This document shows, piece after piece, positions 45,301 to 59,345 of a stretch of 64,000 nucleotides of DNA. The DNA lies in NCBI GenBank assembly GCA_018881555.1, contig JACAXG010000053.1:264053-328052 (forward strand). Direction: 5' to 3'. The position numbers and the translations under genes were made by a program. The first letter of the stretch is position 1, and every line of letters starts with the position of its first letter. This DNA is from Amblyornis subalaris (taxonomy: Eukaryota > Chordata > Aves > Passeriformes > Ptilonorhynchidae). A model generated the notes under the pieces. It was not told the DNA's origin. It saw only the letters and a program-made list of their open reading frames with translations, and did not search any database.

Positions 45301-48240
45301 AAGAGGAATCCCACCTGAGCGTAAGTGAGCAAGGAGTCAGGAGGGGCAGCTATTGGCTCATTGCAGCCACCCTGAAGGTAGCCCAGGCCCAGCAGTTAAA
45401 GTCTGGAGTGGTGTGTGTGCAACTCCTTGCTTTGTGTAAGAATGCTGCGGTTGTGTCTTCTCCCTTAACACTGCGCTCGTGCATTCTGTCATTCTTTACT
45501 CTGNTATCAATAATGTTGCATAGCTGAGAGAAGTGCAGTACATTCAAATTGGGTCTGACATACCTGTGAATGTAAAGTTTGTATATGTAGAACTTACATG
45601 TTTTTTCTTCCACAAGTTAGATGGCAGATTTAAGTGAGAACAGGCTAAAGAGCTGAAAAAGTAAAATTAACTCTTATTTGAAAAAAAAAAAAAATAAAGG
45701 GGTAGAAGGAGGCAGAGAGAAGAAAGGGAATCCTGCTGCATTGGTGTAATAAGGTGTTTACAGCTTCTTTTTGTGAAGCAAAATTCACTGCAAATCAAAA
45801 TCGCTGTTATGCACATTGAAGTCAAGGGAACTTTCATTTCTACTTTGATTCAATGAAATACCCACTTTCAAGCATACACTTATATTAGTTCTTGTTCAGT
45901 GAAACAGATGGATCTAAAGATAAGTCAATGTAAGCAGCCATTTAAACCCTGCTGACTTCAGTGAGAAGTTAGTTTGCATTGGAATTGTTAAGTTTGATGA
46001 CTCACATAATACTTATGGCAATCTCTTCATCTCTTCCGTTTATAATACTTGGAAATGTAGCCCATATTCTTAATGGTATTTAGAATAACTGCAGTCAACA
46101 GAATGCCCTAAGCACACTCATCATCTTCAGCAGCTTAATATTACGAATATAAGTACTCTCCTATACAGAGACTGGTTCAGTATTAGAAAGATATACTACA
46201 ATTCAGAGTTGTCTTCAAAGACACAATAAACTTTTTTCCATTGATTTTAAAACTCAATTTTACAGTTTGAGTCTGAAAAGTACACCATTATGTAAATTGT
46301 TTTGTGGATGGAATATATGGGATGTACAGGGCACTCTGCATTTTTAGTTGCAAAGAGAATATATTTATTACTGTTGGGTTTACTGACCTCCACATTATAT
46401 TTTAGTTTTCTAAATCGTTTCTCTTCCTATTTGACTTTGATGTTTAATGCATAATAGATACAGACAATAAAAACGTGCAAATAATCCCCCCATTACAGTA
46501 TTTGTATGTGANTTCAAAATGACAATTTACCTCTATCCTGGTGTAATGATTGTGAGTGCATTAACTTGCTTTGACTGCCGTTTCCAGCCTAACCAGTAAA
46601 CCCTACCCATGCATTCTCTGTCAGTTTTTTCTGGGAGCTCTGTGTAAGCCCTAGAGTGGACAATGGGTTTTGGCTTGAGCTGCACTGTAGATGTGCCTCT
46701 GCTCAGCCCCGTGCCCTGTGCCCTGATCTTCCTGGAAGGACGCCCACACCTGCCTCCTGTATGATGGCTCTGGCCTTGCCCGGGCTCCTGGCTGAACAAT
46801 TTCTAAAACAATTTCCCACCTGAGGATTCTGGTTCCACAAAATTGCTGTTTTCCTTGGAAACAAGCTGGTTCTTCTGCGATTTTTATGGAAACCAGGCAG
46901 ACAGAGAGGCTTCCCTTCCACTTCTTGCATGCCAGCTGGCACCACNGTGGGTGAAGGGCTGCCTGCCCATCTCACTGGACCTCATGGTTGTCATGGCTGT
47001 CCAGCTGCCCTGCTTCCCACCTGATAGACTGCTCCAATTGCCTGGCTTCCTGGCTGGCTTTCCACCCGGGCAGCCAACTCCCTGTAGAAAAGTTCTTGAA
47101 ACATGCTCTATGTGGTCTCAAAACAACCAAGATTTGTAAATCAAGTTATGCAGTAAAGCAAAGTTTTCTTTGTTTACAGTGAGAAGAACAGAAATAAAAA
47201 AGTAGAAAATTGTCAACAAAACAAAAATTGCACTTTGATTACCTCTTTAGTTTTCACAGCAGCCTCTGTACAAAGAAAAGAGACTACCATGGCAACATTA
47301 CTTGTATTAGCAAATAAAAAGGACTATTTAAGCCATTTTTCCTTTGCTTAGTCTATTTAGTCTTTTCTTTTCCTTTTTTTCCCCTTAAAATGAAAAAAGA
47401 AAAAAGTCAGTCTGAAATGTTAAGAAAGGTTCAGGACAATCTCTTCTAGGCTTTGGGATTTAGTGTTGTCATTAACTGAAGTTAAGAATATATTTAGAAT
47501 GTCTTTATATACCTTTCTGTCTGGTGGTACCAAGAAATCAGGATATTTGCTTTATTTGTTGAGTGTTGTAGATTACATATACCTAAAAATAAATGCATGC
47601 ACACACACGTGCAATGCATAATGCACATAATGCAGCCTAGGCAAGGGGCAAGCCCCAGGTCTGATTCTGAACGCAGCTCCTAGGCCAATGGGTAAAGGGT
47701 GCTGGGGTGGAGGATCCAGATGAAGTTGCAGAGAGCAATTAAGGCCTGTTAGTGCANTCAGGGTACTGAAAAACCAGAGTCTCAGCCCAGAGAGGTTTCC
47801 AAAGGCATGTTGTGTGAACTCTCCTACAAACNATCTTTCCACCTTGTTCTTTGGCATATCATGACAGAGGTCTCAGCCTGGGTCAGGGTCAAAGAGCAGA
47901 GAAATCTGAGACTCCACAGAAGAGTGAGGCCAAACCGAGCTTTTCAAAGTAAGGTGAGAGCCGTGATGGAAACACTCCCCAAAGTGGCCTTTGCACATAG
48001 GCCCTCCTTTGTTTCCGTGGTATCTCATGTTAGATAGACATTTTCCTGCTGATCAGGGTTTGTTTTTTCTGTGCTGTATATGTGCTGTTGAAATAAAAAT
48101 ATAAAAAACTTGCCTAGTTTTATCAGGGAAGATGAATACAAATTTTTTGGGGGGACATTAAATTTTTCCAGTACCTATTAGAGTCTGCAGATAAATATAC
48201 ACTCCCTTATTCTACACTGACATGTGCCTGAATACTTGAT
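45301..48240. other. Mixed-composition DNA, no gene recognised
   Basis: A poly-A run sits near 45680-45694. The 46540-47130 part is GC-richer, with overlapping frames of 80-98 codons on both strands, none recognisable. The same is true of 47630-48000. Either could be a decayed repeat of a family I do not know. Confidence 0.45.
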
Positions 48241-48816
48241 TGTACTGGTTTGGGATGGAACAGAGTTAATTTTCTTTGTAGTAGCTAATATGGTGCTGCA
48301 TTTTGGATTTGTGACCAAAGCAGTGTTGACAGCACACTGATATTTAAGCATTGCTGAGCAGTGCTTACACAGAGTCAAGGTCTCCTCTGTTTCTCACCCT
48401 CCCCAGACAGCGTGGAGGCTGGGGGACACAAGAAGTCAGGAAGGGACAAAGCCAGGACAGCTGACCCAAGCTGATCAGAGGGATAGCAGGTACCACATGG
48501 CATCATGCTCAGCTTTAAAATCTGAGGAAAAAAGAAGGAATGGAGACTGTTCAGGGTTATGACACTTGTTTTCCTAAGTCACCATTACACATAATGAAGA
48601 CCTACTCTCCCAGAAATGGCTAAACACCTGAGTGCCCATGGGAAGTGGCTGATTGATTTCTTTTTTTTGTTTTGCTTGTGTGCACAGATTCTGCTTTTTA
48701 CGTTAAACTGTCTTTATCTTAATCCATGAGTTTTCTCACCTTTACCCTTCCATTTCTCTCTAGGAAAGTGAGCAAGTGTGAGCAAGTGAGTGTGTGGGGC
48801 TGAGCTACCCACAACA
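48241..48816 (+). mobile_element. ERVL solo LTR with intact target-site duplication
   Basis: 576 bp beginning TGTACTGGTTTGGGATGG and ending CTACCCACAACA, flanked by perfect TTGAT duplications at 48236-48240 and 48817-48821. It contains a TATA-like CTTTAAAATC near 48511 and a TTAAACTGTCTTTATC block near 48703, typical of this avian LTR family. No internal viral sequence remains. It confirms that this family makes 5-bp duplications. Confidence 0.95.
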
Positions 48817-49847
48817 TTGATGTATTCACTTGAGCAGTCATGCTTCAGATGTTTTGCTTGTAGTCATTCTCCTTATCTCCTAACCAAGCTTTCTGGATGT
48901 CTTAACAACATTCCCCAGCACTGGCACAATTATGATTTTGAATGACTATAGAACAATAGAGGCAGGGTATGGGTTTAAGACAACAGGGTATGGGTTCATT
49001 TTATGTTTCTGGTATGAGACACTGGCTTGATAAGAGCTTTAAGACTGAATTGTCCACACATTTTCTTGAAGTACACAGGTAAAAATCAAGACAGATTTTG
49101 TATCTGCTAAGGTATGTGTTATTAGAGCAGAAATTAAACCAGTGATTTATTAAAGACAATTCCTCGATCTCATGAGTGAGAAAACTAAAAGATTAATTTA
49201 CAAATATGCCTTCTACCTGTTAATGCCCATGCCTATCAATCTGACACAGAATTTTTTAAATTCAATATCATGACCTTTCAGTATGAGGAATTTCACAATA
49301 TATCCTCTGAATTCAAGATCATATTATTATTATTATCAGCATCAGTATTATCATTAGTATTATTATCTTTTTCTTGGTTTCAATTTTTAAACCGTTCTTA
49401 TCTCTACATATGAGCATTTCTCTTTTTTTGTCTGATTATTCTCCCCATCGCACTGGAGAGGGAGGGAGGAATTAATGAGACACTTAATGGTGCTTAGTTT
49501 GTGGCTGGGGTTAAAGCATTGCTCAACTATAGTAAAATAATATCTTCTTAAACCAGAATACAGCAGGTAGGATTGGGACAAGAAAAATCTCTGCATTTTA
49601 ATTACATCCTTTCCACAGGATTCAATGCATATACAGAATCTCTAAACAAACCAATCAATTATAACATTCACCACACTTTGAATTTCAACTCCCTCTCCTT
49701 GAAAGTTGCCCAGGTGTGTTNTCTACTAAGCAAAGAAGGAAGATATCAGGTGGCTGTTTCTGGATGTTTTGAGTAGCACCAGTCTCAGACAGTTATCTGA
49801 GATCATGCCATTTGCCATCACAACGCAGCCTCTAGGCCAAGATATAC
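48817..49847. other. AT-rich DNA with an (ATT)n microsatellite
   Basis: (TTA/ATT)n run at about 49322-49370, interrupted by CAGCATCAG. No gene seen. Confidence 0.6.
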
Positions 49848-50050
49848 AAGGACTTAAGAATGTCTCTACAAGTCCAGATGAAAGGCCCATTTAGCCCAGT
49901 GGCCATCAATGAAGGCTTGGGAAGAACATTAGACACAGAAACCGTGTCCTGACATTTNCCTAGGATACACTCCTAGTCCAGGTGATTTAGTTCAGAGCTG
50001 GGAGGCTACAAAGCTGTGCTGTCTTAGGCAGTAATGGTAATCAGTCAGTG
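49848..50050 (+). mobile_element. Ancient CR1-like amniote repeat, degraded
   Basis: The sequence around AAAGGCCCATTTAGCCCAGT and GGCCATCAATG resembles an old CR1/L3-type 3' UTR repeat found in reptiles and birds (a 'gg(t/c)ccatctagcccag' core). Divergence is high and no tail is visible, so this is a tentative call from memory of the core only. Confidence 0.4.
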
Positions 50051-52897
50051 TAGGAGCCAAGGTATTAGAGCAAAAGCTGAATTCTGAAGGGGTTTTCTGC
50101 TTTTGCCACTGTGCCTTTTTCTAGGAATGCTTTTTCTGTGATAGGTGAGACACCTGGTGCCATCTTCTTGTAGTCTCAGCATAGGCTGTTACCTCCAGGG
50201 AGCTAAGCTTTAGGCTCCCAGTCATCCTACAGAGAAATGGATGAGGTTATTACCTCGGAATTGTGTTTGGTAATACATACCTGCCTGCCCTCTAACATCC
50301 TTCTAGGAGCTGCCTCTCTCTTTTGACTGGCTGCTAAGAACCAGTCTGTCCAATACCTTTCACACCCTCTGTAAGAATTCTTTTTTCTTTTGATTCTCCT
50401 TCCACTCTTCTAAGTACTTCTCTCTTCTCATAAGAAGGGTGGATTACTCTGATCCTTCCTGCTTGAGTATTTACTTTTGATTTTCTCAATCCAATGAAAA
50501 TTAATAAGATCAAGNGAGTCAAGGGATATAAAGGGGAAAGTAAACAGTTCATTTCGTGAAGAAGGGAGAGGATAATATCTGAAATACTCTTTTGGAATCA
50601 TTTCACCTGATCAGTCCAAANTCGAACAGATTAGCAGATGGCAAGAGCATTCTAAATTAGTGGAAATCTGTCCTTTGTGCTTTTAGGATCCCAGGAACAC
50701 AATATTTATTCTAATGGTAGATATCTAGAAAAATTGCTGGGAGAAGAGGTAATGTATTATAATGATGTTACAGAACAAAACTCAAGGCACAGAAGACTAT
50801 AAATTTTACAATCCCTAGCTCTGATGAAACTTTAAAATTAAATCTGACATGACACTGAGCCTTGAAGTCCTTGTCCAGATTTTTTTTTTCCAAAATGGAC
50901 AAGAGAAAAAAGTAATTCCTAGACATAAAAGGGAAGTAATGTTGAATCAGTAAACTGGAGATATGAGCAGCAATTTCTATAACATTGGAATAACTGTTTT
51001 TTTGTAAATTTTTTGTAAATTTTCTTTGTAAATTTATACAGAAAAAAAATCCTGAATTATTTTAAATTGCGGCTAACTAAGAAATAACTTTGCAATTTTG
51101 GTGCATTGGATTTTCTCTCATTTGACTTGGTCTCCTGGTCTAAACTCCCACACATTCAAATCCATTTGAATATGATACGACACTCATAGCTGATGGAAAA
51201 CACTGACAGTTTTTCCTGCTTCTATCTTTCCTTCAGATACATATAGTTGGATGACTTTGATTCTTATATAAATCCGTATCTCAAAAATCTTACAAATTTT
51301 TTAATCTGAAATAAAAAAATGAATTTTATACTAGGGATTTATTGTGTCAATCTCATTTTCTCTATTATTTCCTTCCTCATCTACAGTGTCAGTATAGAGC
51401 TGAAGTGACATGACAACCACTTGTGCTGGTTGAGAGAAAGTAGACAGTCTTCCCAAATGAAGGAAAGTAGATTAAACTGAAGTGNAGAATCTGAATATAT
51501 ACCAAAGACTTACTGGAAAAAGCACTTCATGCTGTAAATCTCTACAAATAAGAAATTAGGATCTGCAGAAATNCAAAAGTAAGGTGACGCCTAAAAGGCA
51601 GATAAATATTTTAAAGTGGTGAAGAGCATAGCTTTTACTGCTAAATGCATTAATTCAATCAAATAATTGGGTAACGTTTTGCTCCATAAAACTGGTTATT
51701 ATGCACTTGCTCAATTCTGGGTTTGTTTAGGGGTTCTTTTGTTGCTGTTTTTTGCTGTTGCTTTTTTTTTTCAGTGTAATTTTGTTTTGTTTTGCTTGGT
51801 AATGTTTGGCATTTATTCTGAAACACCTGAATAGCCTCAATTGTAACGAGATGACTGCAATTAGCTGCATCTGGTGCTNTATACAAACTCTAGTTGAAAG
51901 ATCCAGCTCCCTGCTACTGGTACAAAATTAAACAGTTGGAACACAACTTAAAGTTTCTTCTTCCCAAGCTCACCAGCAGTACAGTTTCATGGATTTTATC
52001 ACTAAAATGCACAACAATGTACAGTGAAAACAGAGGACAAGCTTAACATCTTTAAGCTGTTACTATACGCAGAGGAATTAGGAGAAAAATCTTGTATACA
52101 CAGAAGCTGGCCTACTTATATTTAGCAGTCTATGTTAAATATCAGAAAACACAGTCTGCTGAAGGCATTATAGTCCTTGGAAAGTAATGACACCTCTTCT
52201 AAATGGTTTTTCATTTCTTCATTCCGAGATGGTTCTTTTCCACTGTGTTTATGTATGATACAGCAGTGTTTGTAACACAGGTGGCTCTGAACTATTGCNA
52301 TAAGTTATACAGAAAACAGAGAGAGACACAGGAAAAACAGTAACAGAACACAACTTTGAAGAAATAGTCAAATTTTTAAAATAGGATAAAGGATAGGAAA
52401 TATTCATTTACAGATACTGTTTGGGACTTAAATTTCAGAAGGAAAGTTTGTGTTGCAGAGTTGTCATGACAGTTTGCCATGATGATCACAGGTACACCGG
52501 TGGGCCATAAAAGTGGAGGAGAGAGCACCAATGCCACCATTGCTGGAGACTGCCATGATTACATACATCTATATTTCTAGCCTTTTGAACTTGGCAGATT
52601 CTGGGAGTACATCAAGGAAAAAAAGGTATGACCATGGACAATGAGTTATGAATGAAGACCAGGTTATAAAAAAGTAAAAATATAAGGATCAAAGGGTGAA
52701 GAAAATATGGCGGTTTATCACTGAACTACAAACAACATGCCCAACACTGTGATTTGATTGTGAGGGATAAATAGTAAGATTGGGATTGTTTTGAATGACC
52801 AAAAATTTAAAAAAAACATTCAAAATAAAAGAACTATATATTATTATTTTACTTGGTTTCATTTTGATTTCGTTTAAGGATACAATTTCATATATTT
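50051..52897. other. AT-rich DNA, no gene recognised
   Basis: Three adjacent TTTTTTGTAAATT-like units lie near 50995-51035, and a G/T-rich low-complexity stretch at 51718-51800. No open frame over 80 codons. Confidence 0.6.
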
Positions 52898-53368
52898 ATG
52901 GGTCTTCCAAAGTTTGCATTTTCTTCTTATCACTACTCCAGTAAAAGAGCAGTTAACTCCATTGACTTCAAGATCCAGAGGAGTGCTACTTCTCAGTCTG
53001 CTCAGAGTTGCCTCCAGTGTGCTCAGAGTTCCCTGTTCCTTCTGCCTTGGTCAGATGGATGCAGTTACTGCACTTCATTTCTGTGGGTCCAGCCAGCAGC
53101 CATTCTGAGCACATCTTACAGAGAAACCCAGCTGGATCCCTCACCACGGCTGATCGGCAGCGAGGTTGCTGGTGAAGAGTGTAGACACCTGCATTCTCCA
53201 GGGTGGGTATCTCCTAAGGACAACACACAGTTGGATTCACATTCTGAGTCAGACACAATGCTTGAACACCAATTTCTAGTGCCATTATTGTGTATTATGC
53301 CATGGCTGACAACTCCTTATCCAGAAGAATGTGAGCAGGATATCAGGAACCTGTGTTTGGGCAACTGA
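52898..53368 (+). other. 156-codon open frame, hypothetical
   Basis: Long for AT-rich surroundings: ATG at 52898 to TGA at 53368, and the stretch is itself GC-richer than its neighbours. The predicted protein has seven cysteines in the first 110 residues, no clear signal peptide and no domain that I recognise. A small internal duplication, TGCTCAGAGTT, occurs at about 52998 and 53021. No promoter, splice or polyadenylation evidence. It could be an exon, an old processed copy or chance. Confidence 0.2.
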
Positions 53369-56300
53369 GTCATTCTGCTAAATTTAGGTGTCTATAACAT
53401 AAATAAATTATTACAACATAAATGATTACACGTGGGCTAGGTATCTAAGCTCCTGTTACAGTCAATAGGTATCTAGTCAATACAGTCAATGGAGACAGAA
53501 AGCTCTTCAGCTCTCTCAAAGCAGATATCTACTTTTGGAGGAGATAAATAGATCCCTAGACTTTACTGAATGTGCTGGCTACACGAAGTAAAACAAGAAC
53601 TCAATTCTCATGTTTCATCCAGAAATTTGTCATGAAAAAAGAGGTTGAATTTCTACTTCTCCTGTTTGTTTGTTGGGGTTTTGTTTGTTTTTTTTTTTCT
53701 AAAGGAGAAAAGAATACCTTCAATACAACAACTGGTATCATTAGAGAAACAAATATACTTTATGCTTTCAAGCCTTTCTTCATATTGTAAACTACATCAG
53801 ACTGTGCTACAGGGCTTTGATTTTCCAATCTTCTAGAACAGACATCTGAAGAATGATACAACTTCAACAAGGCCATGTATGAGAAGATAATTGTTCCTCT
53901 ATGTGGAAGCAAGAATTTGCAAATTATGTAGGACTTACTTCTATGGAGCAAAGATGTGTGAAAATTCACATTTTATAATTCATTATTTTTCTCAGCTTCT
54001 CCAGACTAAACATAGCCTTAGCTGGTCTAATAAACGGTACTCTTTTTCCCTCAGACCTTTGTATTATATCTAACTATAACCCACCAGAGTTACTGCAATG
54101 CTGTCATTGCTCCTTTTGGTTGTGGTAGATGTAACGGGCAAGTGCAGCTGATTGAAATTCAAAATGAAGCTTCGTGGGTTTGAAATCAACCGCTGACTGA
54201 CTCAGGAATGAGTTAAGACTACAGAACTTTTGTGTTCATTTCCATGATGAGAAGCTCAGTTGTCCCTAGACCATTATTAGATTTAATTAATAATCCGGAA
54301 GATAAGTCAGTTTTCACCTTTATTTTGTTATTATAAATCCTGGTGTTGCTTAGTATGTAGTTTTTTCCACAGCATCTGGGGGACATTATTAAATTTTAAA
54401 AAAGGAAAAGAGTTGTGTTCATGAGGAAGGAAGTGTGCTTTCTTTTTTTTTTTAAGAAGTGAAAGATAGCATTTCTCACTTTTACTGGAAATAGCCTATT
54501 TTCCATCAGCTTTTAGAAAATGTTGTGAAAAACATATTTCTAGGGAGTTAATGAACTACCAAATTCAGTTTAGAATAAATAGCTCTTTTATACAAAAAAA
54601 GGCCTCTATATTTGGTCATTTTAATGAAAAGCCACTTAGCAGAAGTGGACTACAAGATCAAGGAAAGATAAAGAAAAAGATGCTAAAGTAGTCTGAAAAT
54701 ACAAGATATACAAAGATAGGAATTCAAAAGACAAGTTTTGGCAATTTTGTTTTACTCATCTTCTGATGAATATGAAACTATTTTGTGGAGTTTATAAATT
54801 CAATTAATCCTTCCATTGACATTAAAATCTGCAGCAGGTCTACCATGTGATGTGCACACCAGAGACCTGCAGCTCTATAATTATGAGCAGTCATTGAACA
54901 GAAGTTTAGTGAGTTCAGGCAAAATGACTGAACATCAAATGGAGTGGAAAATTCTATTATTGTGTATTTGGTTTTGGGTAAAGAGCTTCTACCTACAGTC
55001 AGGTTTAGAGGCTAGGTGTCATCTTTATACCACTCATCAAATTAATTCATTTTTCAGAGAAATCTTTTCTTTTCTGTTACTTCACTCCCTGGGTGCAACC
55101 ACACTGCAGGAGGTTGCTGTTAGTGATGTGGAACATGTAGCTTTGTTAGAAAATTTCTTTCAAAAATTCTGATGTAGCAGGAACAGAGAGAAAAGCTTTA
55201 TAAGCATGTGATCCANGAACCAGTTTCAGATTTTAAGCCTTAACAGGCCTTCATTCGCATTTAAACACCTCATTCACATTCAAAGACCTGACCAGGCTAA
55301 GGAAGAGAAAAGAATGGCTAAAGGTTATAAAAGCACAATTTTATAGTGCAGTTTCTAATTTAATTACTAGGGGGAAAAAAAAAAAGAGGAATTGCTCCTC
55401 TAAACCCAGGCACGTTGCTGGTGAGAAATGGAGGAAAAAGCAGAGGTACTGCAAAGACAAACGTTATCTCTCTTTCCTTGTGCAAAAGTNTAGGTATCTC
55501 ATTTGTTGTGATTTCAGAGAAAATGTTAAAANTGAAAGAGTCTGAAACAATAGTTCTTAGTTATGAGCTACTCTATTTACTTTGAGANCCGCCAGTATTC
55601 ACACCTGCCAATATTCTCAATCCAAAAGTGAGAGTCTGACTGTGATCTCCTGAATCTACCATTCTTAAGATGTTGTTTTAACCCNCAAACTGCACCATCT
55701 GCTTGATTCCTATCCCAGAGGAGATGCACTTTGAGCTACAAAGGACTGTTAACTGTTTCAAAGGCCACTGTATCATGAAAGAAAGGAGGAGATTTCCCAT
55801 ATTATTGGTGGGTCTTAAAACATTCATGACAATTTTATAACAATTTTCCCAAGATGTTCTGCCAGGAGGCCGAGGGAAGATGAGGTCATAAAGATATGGA
55901 TCCTTGATAACACATGGCAAGGCTGGGCATGAGGGTGGATTAGGGCTCAGCCATGTATAACTTGTGCCTCTCATCCACTCAGGATTACTGTATGGTTTCT
56001 CCCCACTATTGATGATATTCAATCTTCTACAACAACTCTTTTAGAGGCTGTTTCCCTTGTCTTGAAGGAGGTTTTCATTTATATTTTACCATTTTCTCAC
56101 ATTCTAATCCTCTGTAATTTTAAATGTATTATTTAATTTTAGAGTTATGGCATTCTTTGGAGGCTGGATGTTGAGTTTCATGGGGAGTGTTTACAGAGTG
56201 GAAAACTTTTGAACAGTATCCTATACTGGATTGTCTCATTGTGCAATTTATCAGAAATGAAGGAAACATTTCTAGCCAATANTAGTTAGGATATTTTCTC

Positions 56301-58459
56301 TCTGAACTAGATAAAAGATTGTAGCATGTAATTTCCAATATAAAATGTCTCAAAAATAGATTTTTTTTTCTATTTTCAGTGTTGTACTTTCTATATTATT
56401 TTCTGAGTGAAANTTTAACTTTCCCTAGTGTGTAGACAGATTTTCATGGTTTCCTTTCAAATACAGAATATGTGCAGTTTGCAATCAGTTTAAAATATTA
56501 ATACCTAGGAGGGGTGATTCTGAATTTTTGTCAGATTAGCATTTTTTTGTTTTACTGGGTGAATTGTTCAAACCCACCAAAACCCAAAACCTAACCACTT
56601 ACAGAACACCATGCACAAAAACCCCTTTTCTGCTTTGAAGTAAGGAACTTCTGCAAATTTGTTTTGTGAGGGCTTTTGCCCTTTTTTTGTCTTTTTTTTT
56701 TACCATAGGGTAGATTTGTATCTGTAAATTTAGATTCTACGCATGTCGGCAGAGAAGCAAATTTTTCATCAGGATTTTGTTTAGGTGATGACTAAGAGTG
56801 AGGTAGGCAGGGTGCTAAGACAGCTGTTCCCCAACTCATAGCAGTCTCAGAAATGCCTGTGATTGCTTCTGTCTGGACAATGTCAGCATTATTTTGTGGC
56901 TTTCCAGTAATGAGAATTATTTCTGTAGTAATAATACAAGACTGTCTTCCATGGCAATATTAAAATGACAATAAAAATAANAGATTAAAAAGTCTGTCTC
57001 TTACTAAGTATGGTAATGAGTCTCTTGATTATTGCATTATGTGTTTCTTAAATTCACGAGCTTTCAGTGCACAAGATCCAGAATTAAAGAGACAATCAGT
57101 AGCTCTAGCTTGCACAGTCTATTTTTGTATTGAAAACAATTGGAATTTGGCTGTAAGTATTTCAACTAGATTTATTTAAGTATGAGACAATTAAGTATAA
57201 AGACAGAATTCAGTTTCCTCAGAAGATCAAAAGAAAGCTTTAGTAAAGGAAGATGTAGCTATGCAACAATTCTGAATAAATTTCTTAAAATTAGAAAAGT
57301 ATATGAGGGACCTTCACAACTTAGCGAAGGTTTGATTCCAGTGTTGGAGACAACCAAGCAAAACCAAATCAAAACAACCCTCCCCAAACAAACCAAAACA
57401 AAGAAGCAAACAAAATCCAACCCAACCAACCAACCAAATAAAAAATTCCCAACCTGTTTAGGAGGCAAACATTTCATTTTGCAGGTTCACCATATGTTAT
57501 TTTCTGTGTGCAACACATTCAGATATCCAATGTATTTAGAGCAATGCTAAAATAAAAAAAGAAATTTTCTTCTTTCTTTGCCAAATTCCAGACCTTCTAA
57601 TACATCATCTTTAGACAGAAAAGGTTAGGTTTCAAGCTAGACATGTGTCAAAAAGGTTGCACTCCAATTTCCAAACTCAAGAGAACAATGAAAGGAATGC
57701 TGGCTAGCTACTTCTTTAGAGTTTGCTTTTGAGATATCAGAGAGAGAAAAAAAAGGCCAGCTTTGGAAACCNTTTCTGTTTTATGAGGTTATACTTATTA
57801 GCAAACAACCCTTTACAAGTTTATTAGCCATTTTGATTTTTCAGGTTAGCAGATGTTTTCAATCTTGGTCATGATTAGAATTAGAANGCTGCTATCACAT
57901 CTCTAAAATTGGGCCAGGATCTTCAAACATCAANAGTTAAATTTTGGCATTTTAAACTATATATAGAAACTGACATATAGAAATGTAGTTCTCAGAAGTG
58001 CTGAATATCCAAACCTTACTAGTTTAACAGGGGCACTTGCATAAGAAGGAAGTGCTCTATGGAGCTAAAATGTAATTTATTTTAACAGCACTCTTCATGC
58101 ACTGTGGCACAAAATGCTTTTCGAGAAAAGCAAACTTCTTTCCTCAGTCGTAACAGTATAAATTCAGCATGACTTTGGATTTAAATATAGCAAAGAGAGA
58201 GTAAATTTCATCCAAAATGTTTAAGAACCATTATAAAGCTTCTTACACGTGTAAGGACTCAGATATATGANAGAAGACTGAGGAGATTGAGGAAATTGTC
58301 TTGAACGTGATGTAAGTGCTCGAGTTGTTTAATTATTCTGATTTTTTTCTGCCTTATAATTTGGTGGCTGGGATAAGCTGTCATTCCCTGGCGGTGTTGG
58401 ACACTGTTGGTTGTCACCTTGGTATNTTTTTATATGCTGGTATTAGGGTGCTCAGAGAT
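53369..58459. other. AT-rich desert, no gene or repeat recognised
   Basis: The longest frames are 118-122 codons (54816-55172, + and 57182-57550, +; the second is an artefact of AACC-rich low complexity) and 114 codons (55678-56022, -). None is recognised. T/G-rich runs at 53665-53700 and A/C-rich sequence at 57355-57445. Confidence 0.55.
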
Positions 58460-58710
58460 TCCATTTGCATTGGGACCCCCAGGGCATCCCCAGCAGCCCT
58501 TCCTGCCTGCCCAGCACCCCAGGGCTCCCCCAGCCCTGCCCAGGGCACAGGACCACTGAGCCCCCAGGGCCATCAGCCCTTGTCCCAGCGATGTTGCCAC
58601 AGGGATGGTCTCCAGCAGTGGTGCCCACAGCCAGGCCCTTTCCCATGGGGAACCCCCAGGGCATCCCCAGTGCTTGCAGCTCCCAGGACTTGCCCTGAGA
58701 GTTTGCTGCT
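58460..58710. repeat. GC-rich insertion-like patch with a 19-bp direct repeat
   Basis: About 250 bp of C-rich plus-strand sequence in AT-rich DNA. ACCCCCAGGGCATCCCCAG occurs exactly at 58475-58493 and 58652-58670, 177 bp apart. The overlapping frames on all strands are compositional (Pro/Gly/Ala-rich). Confidence 0.7.
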
Positions 58711-59345
58711 CTGTTCTAGTGAGGAATATCAATACAGGAGCATGTAAAGAGAAATTAGGACAGCTGGTATGCAGCACACGAAGTACATGTGATGGCAGTT
58801 TACACCTAAGTCTTATACACAAAGAAAATAAAATAGAAAATATATAGATGGTAGCTTTTATTCAGTATCTCTTCGAAACAGAAGTCAGGAGCTTGTACTT
58901 GATCAAAATGTGCTTTCTTGAATCCCACCCAGGTATGTTTTAAACAGCAAAACACCACTTCCTTTTACCTCTTTGAAACATGAATTGTGGCAAATTAATA
59001 AGTATTTTCTGCTTTAAAGAAATTATTCACTTTAAAAGAACTAACTGATTTTCATGGACTAGCACATATGGAGAAGTGCACAACATTCACTTCCAAATGC
59101 TCATTGCCAGATAAAAAAAGGGAAGAGATGAAAGTCATTAGAGAAGAGAATATTTCTTCCCAATTTTAGCTAAAGGGTGGAATCTTTGGGTTTTTTTATG
59201 AGCTGTTTTATTTATCATTTTATCAACAAGTGAATGCATTTTTAAACTTTAATTCCTATAAAATTGAAAGATTTTAAGGATTGAGGTCTAGGAAGTAAAT
59301 TAGAAGGCCCCAATTCTGCATATCTTGGTGACAGCAATGTCTTTA
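58711..59345. other. AT-rich DNA, no feature recognised
   Basis: No gene or repeat seen. Confidence 0.6.

Noticed and set aside
57182..57550. 122-codon plus frame
   Set aside because: Its central part is Lys/Gln/Thr/Asn/Pro-rich because of AACC/AAAC low-complexity DNA at 57355-57445.
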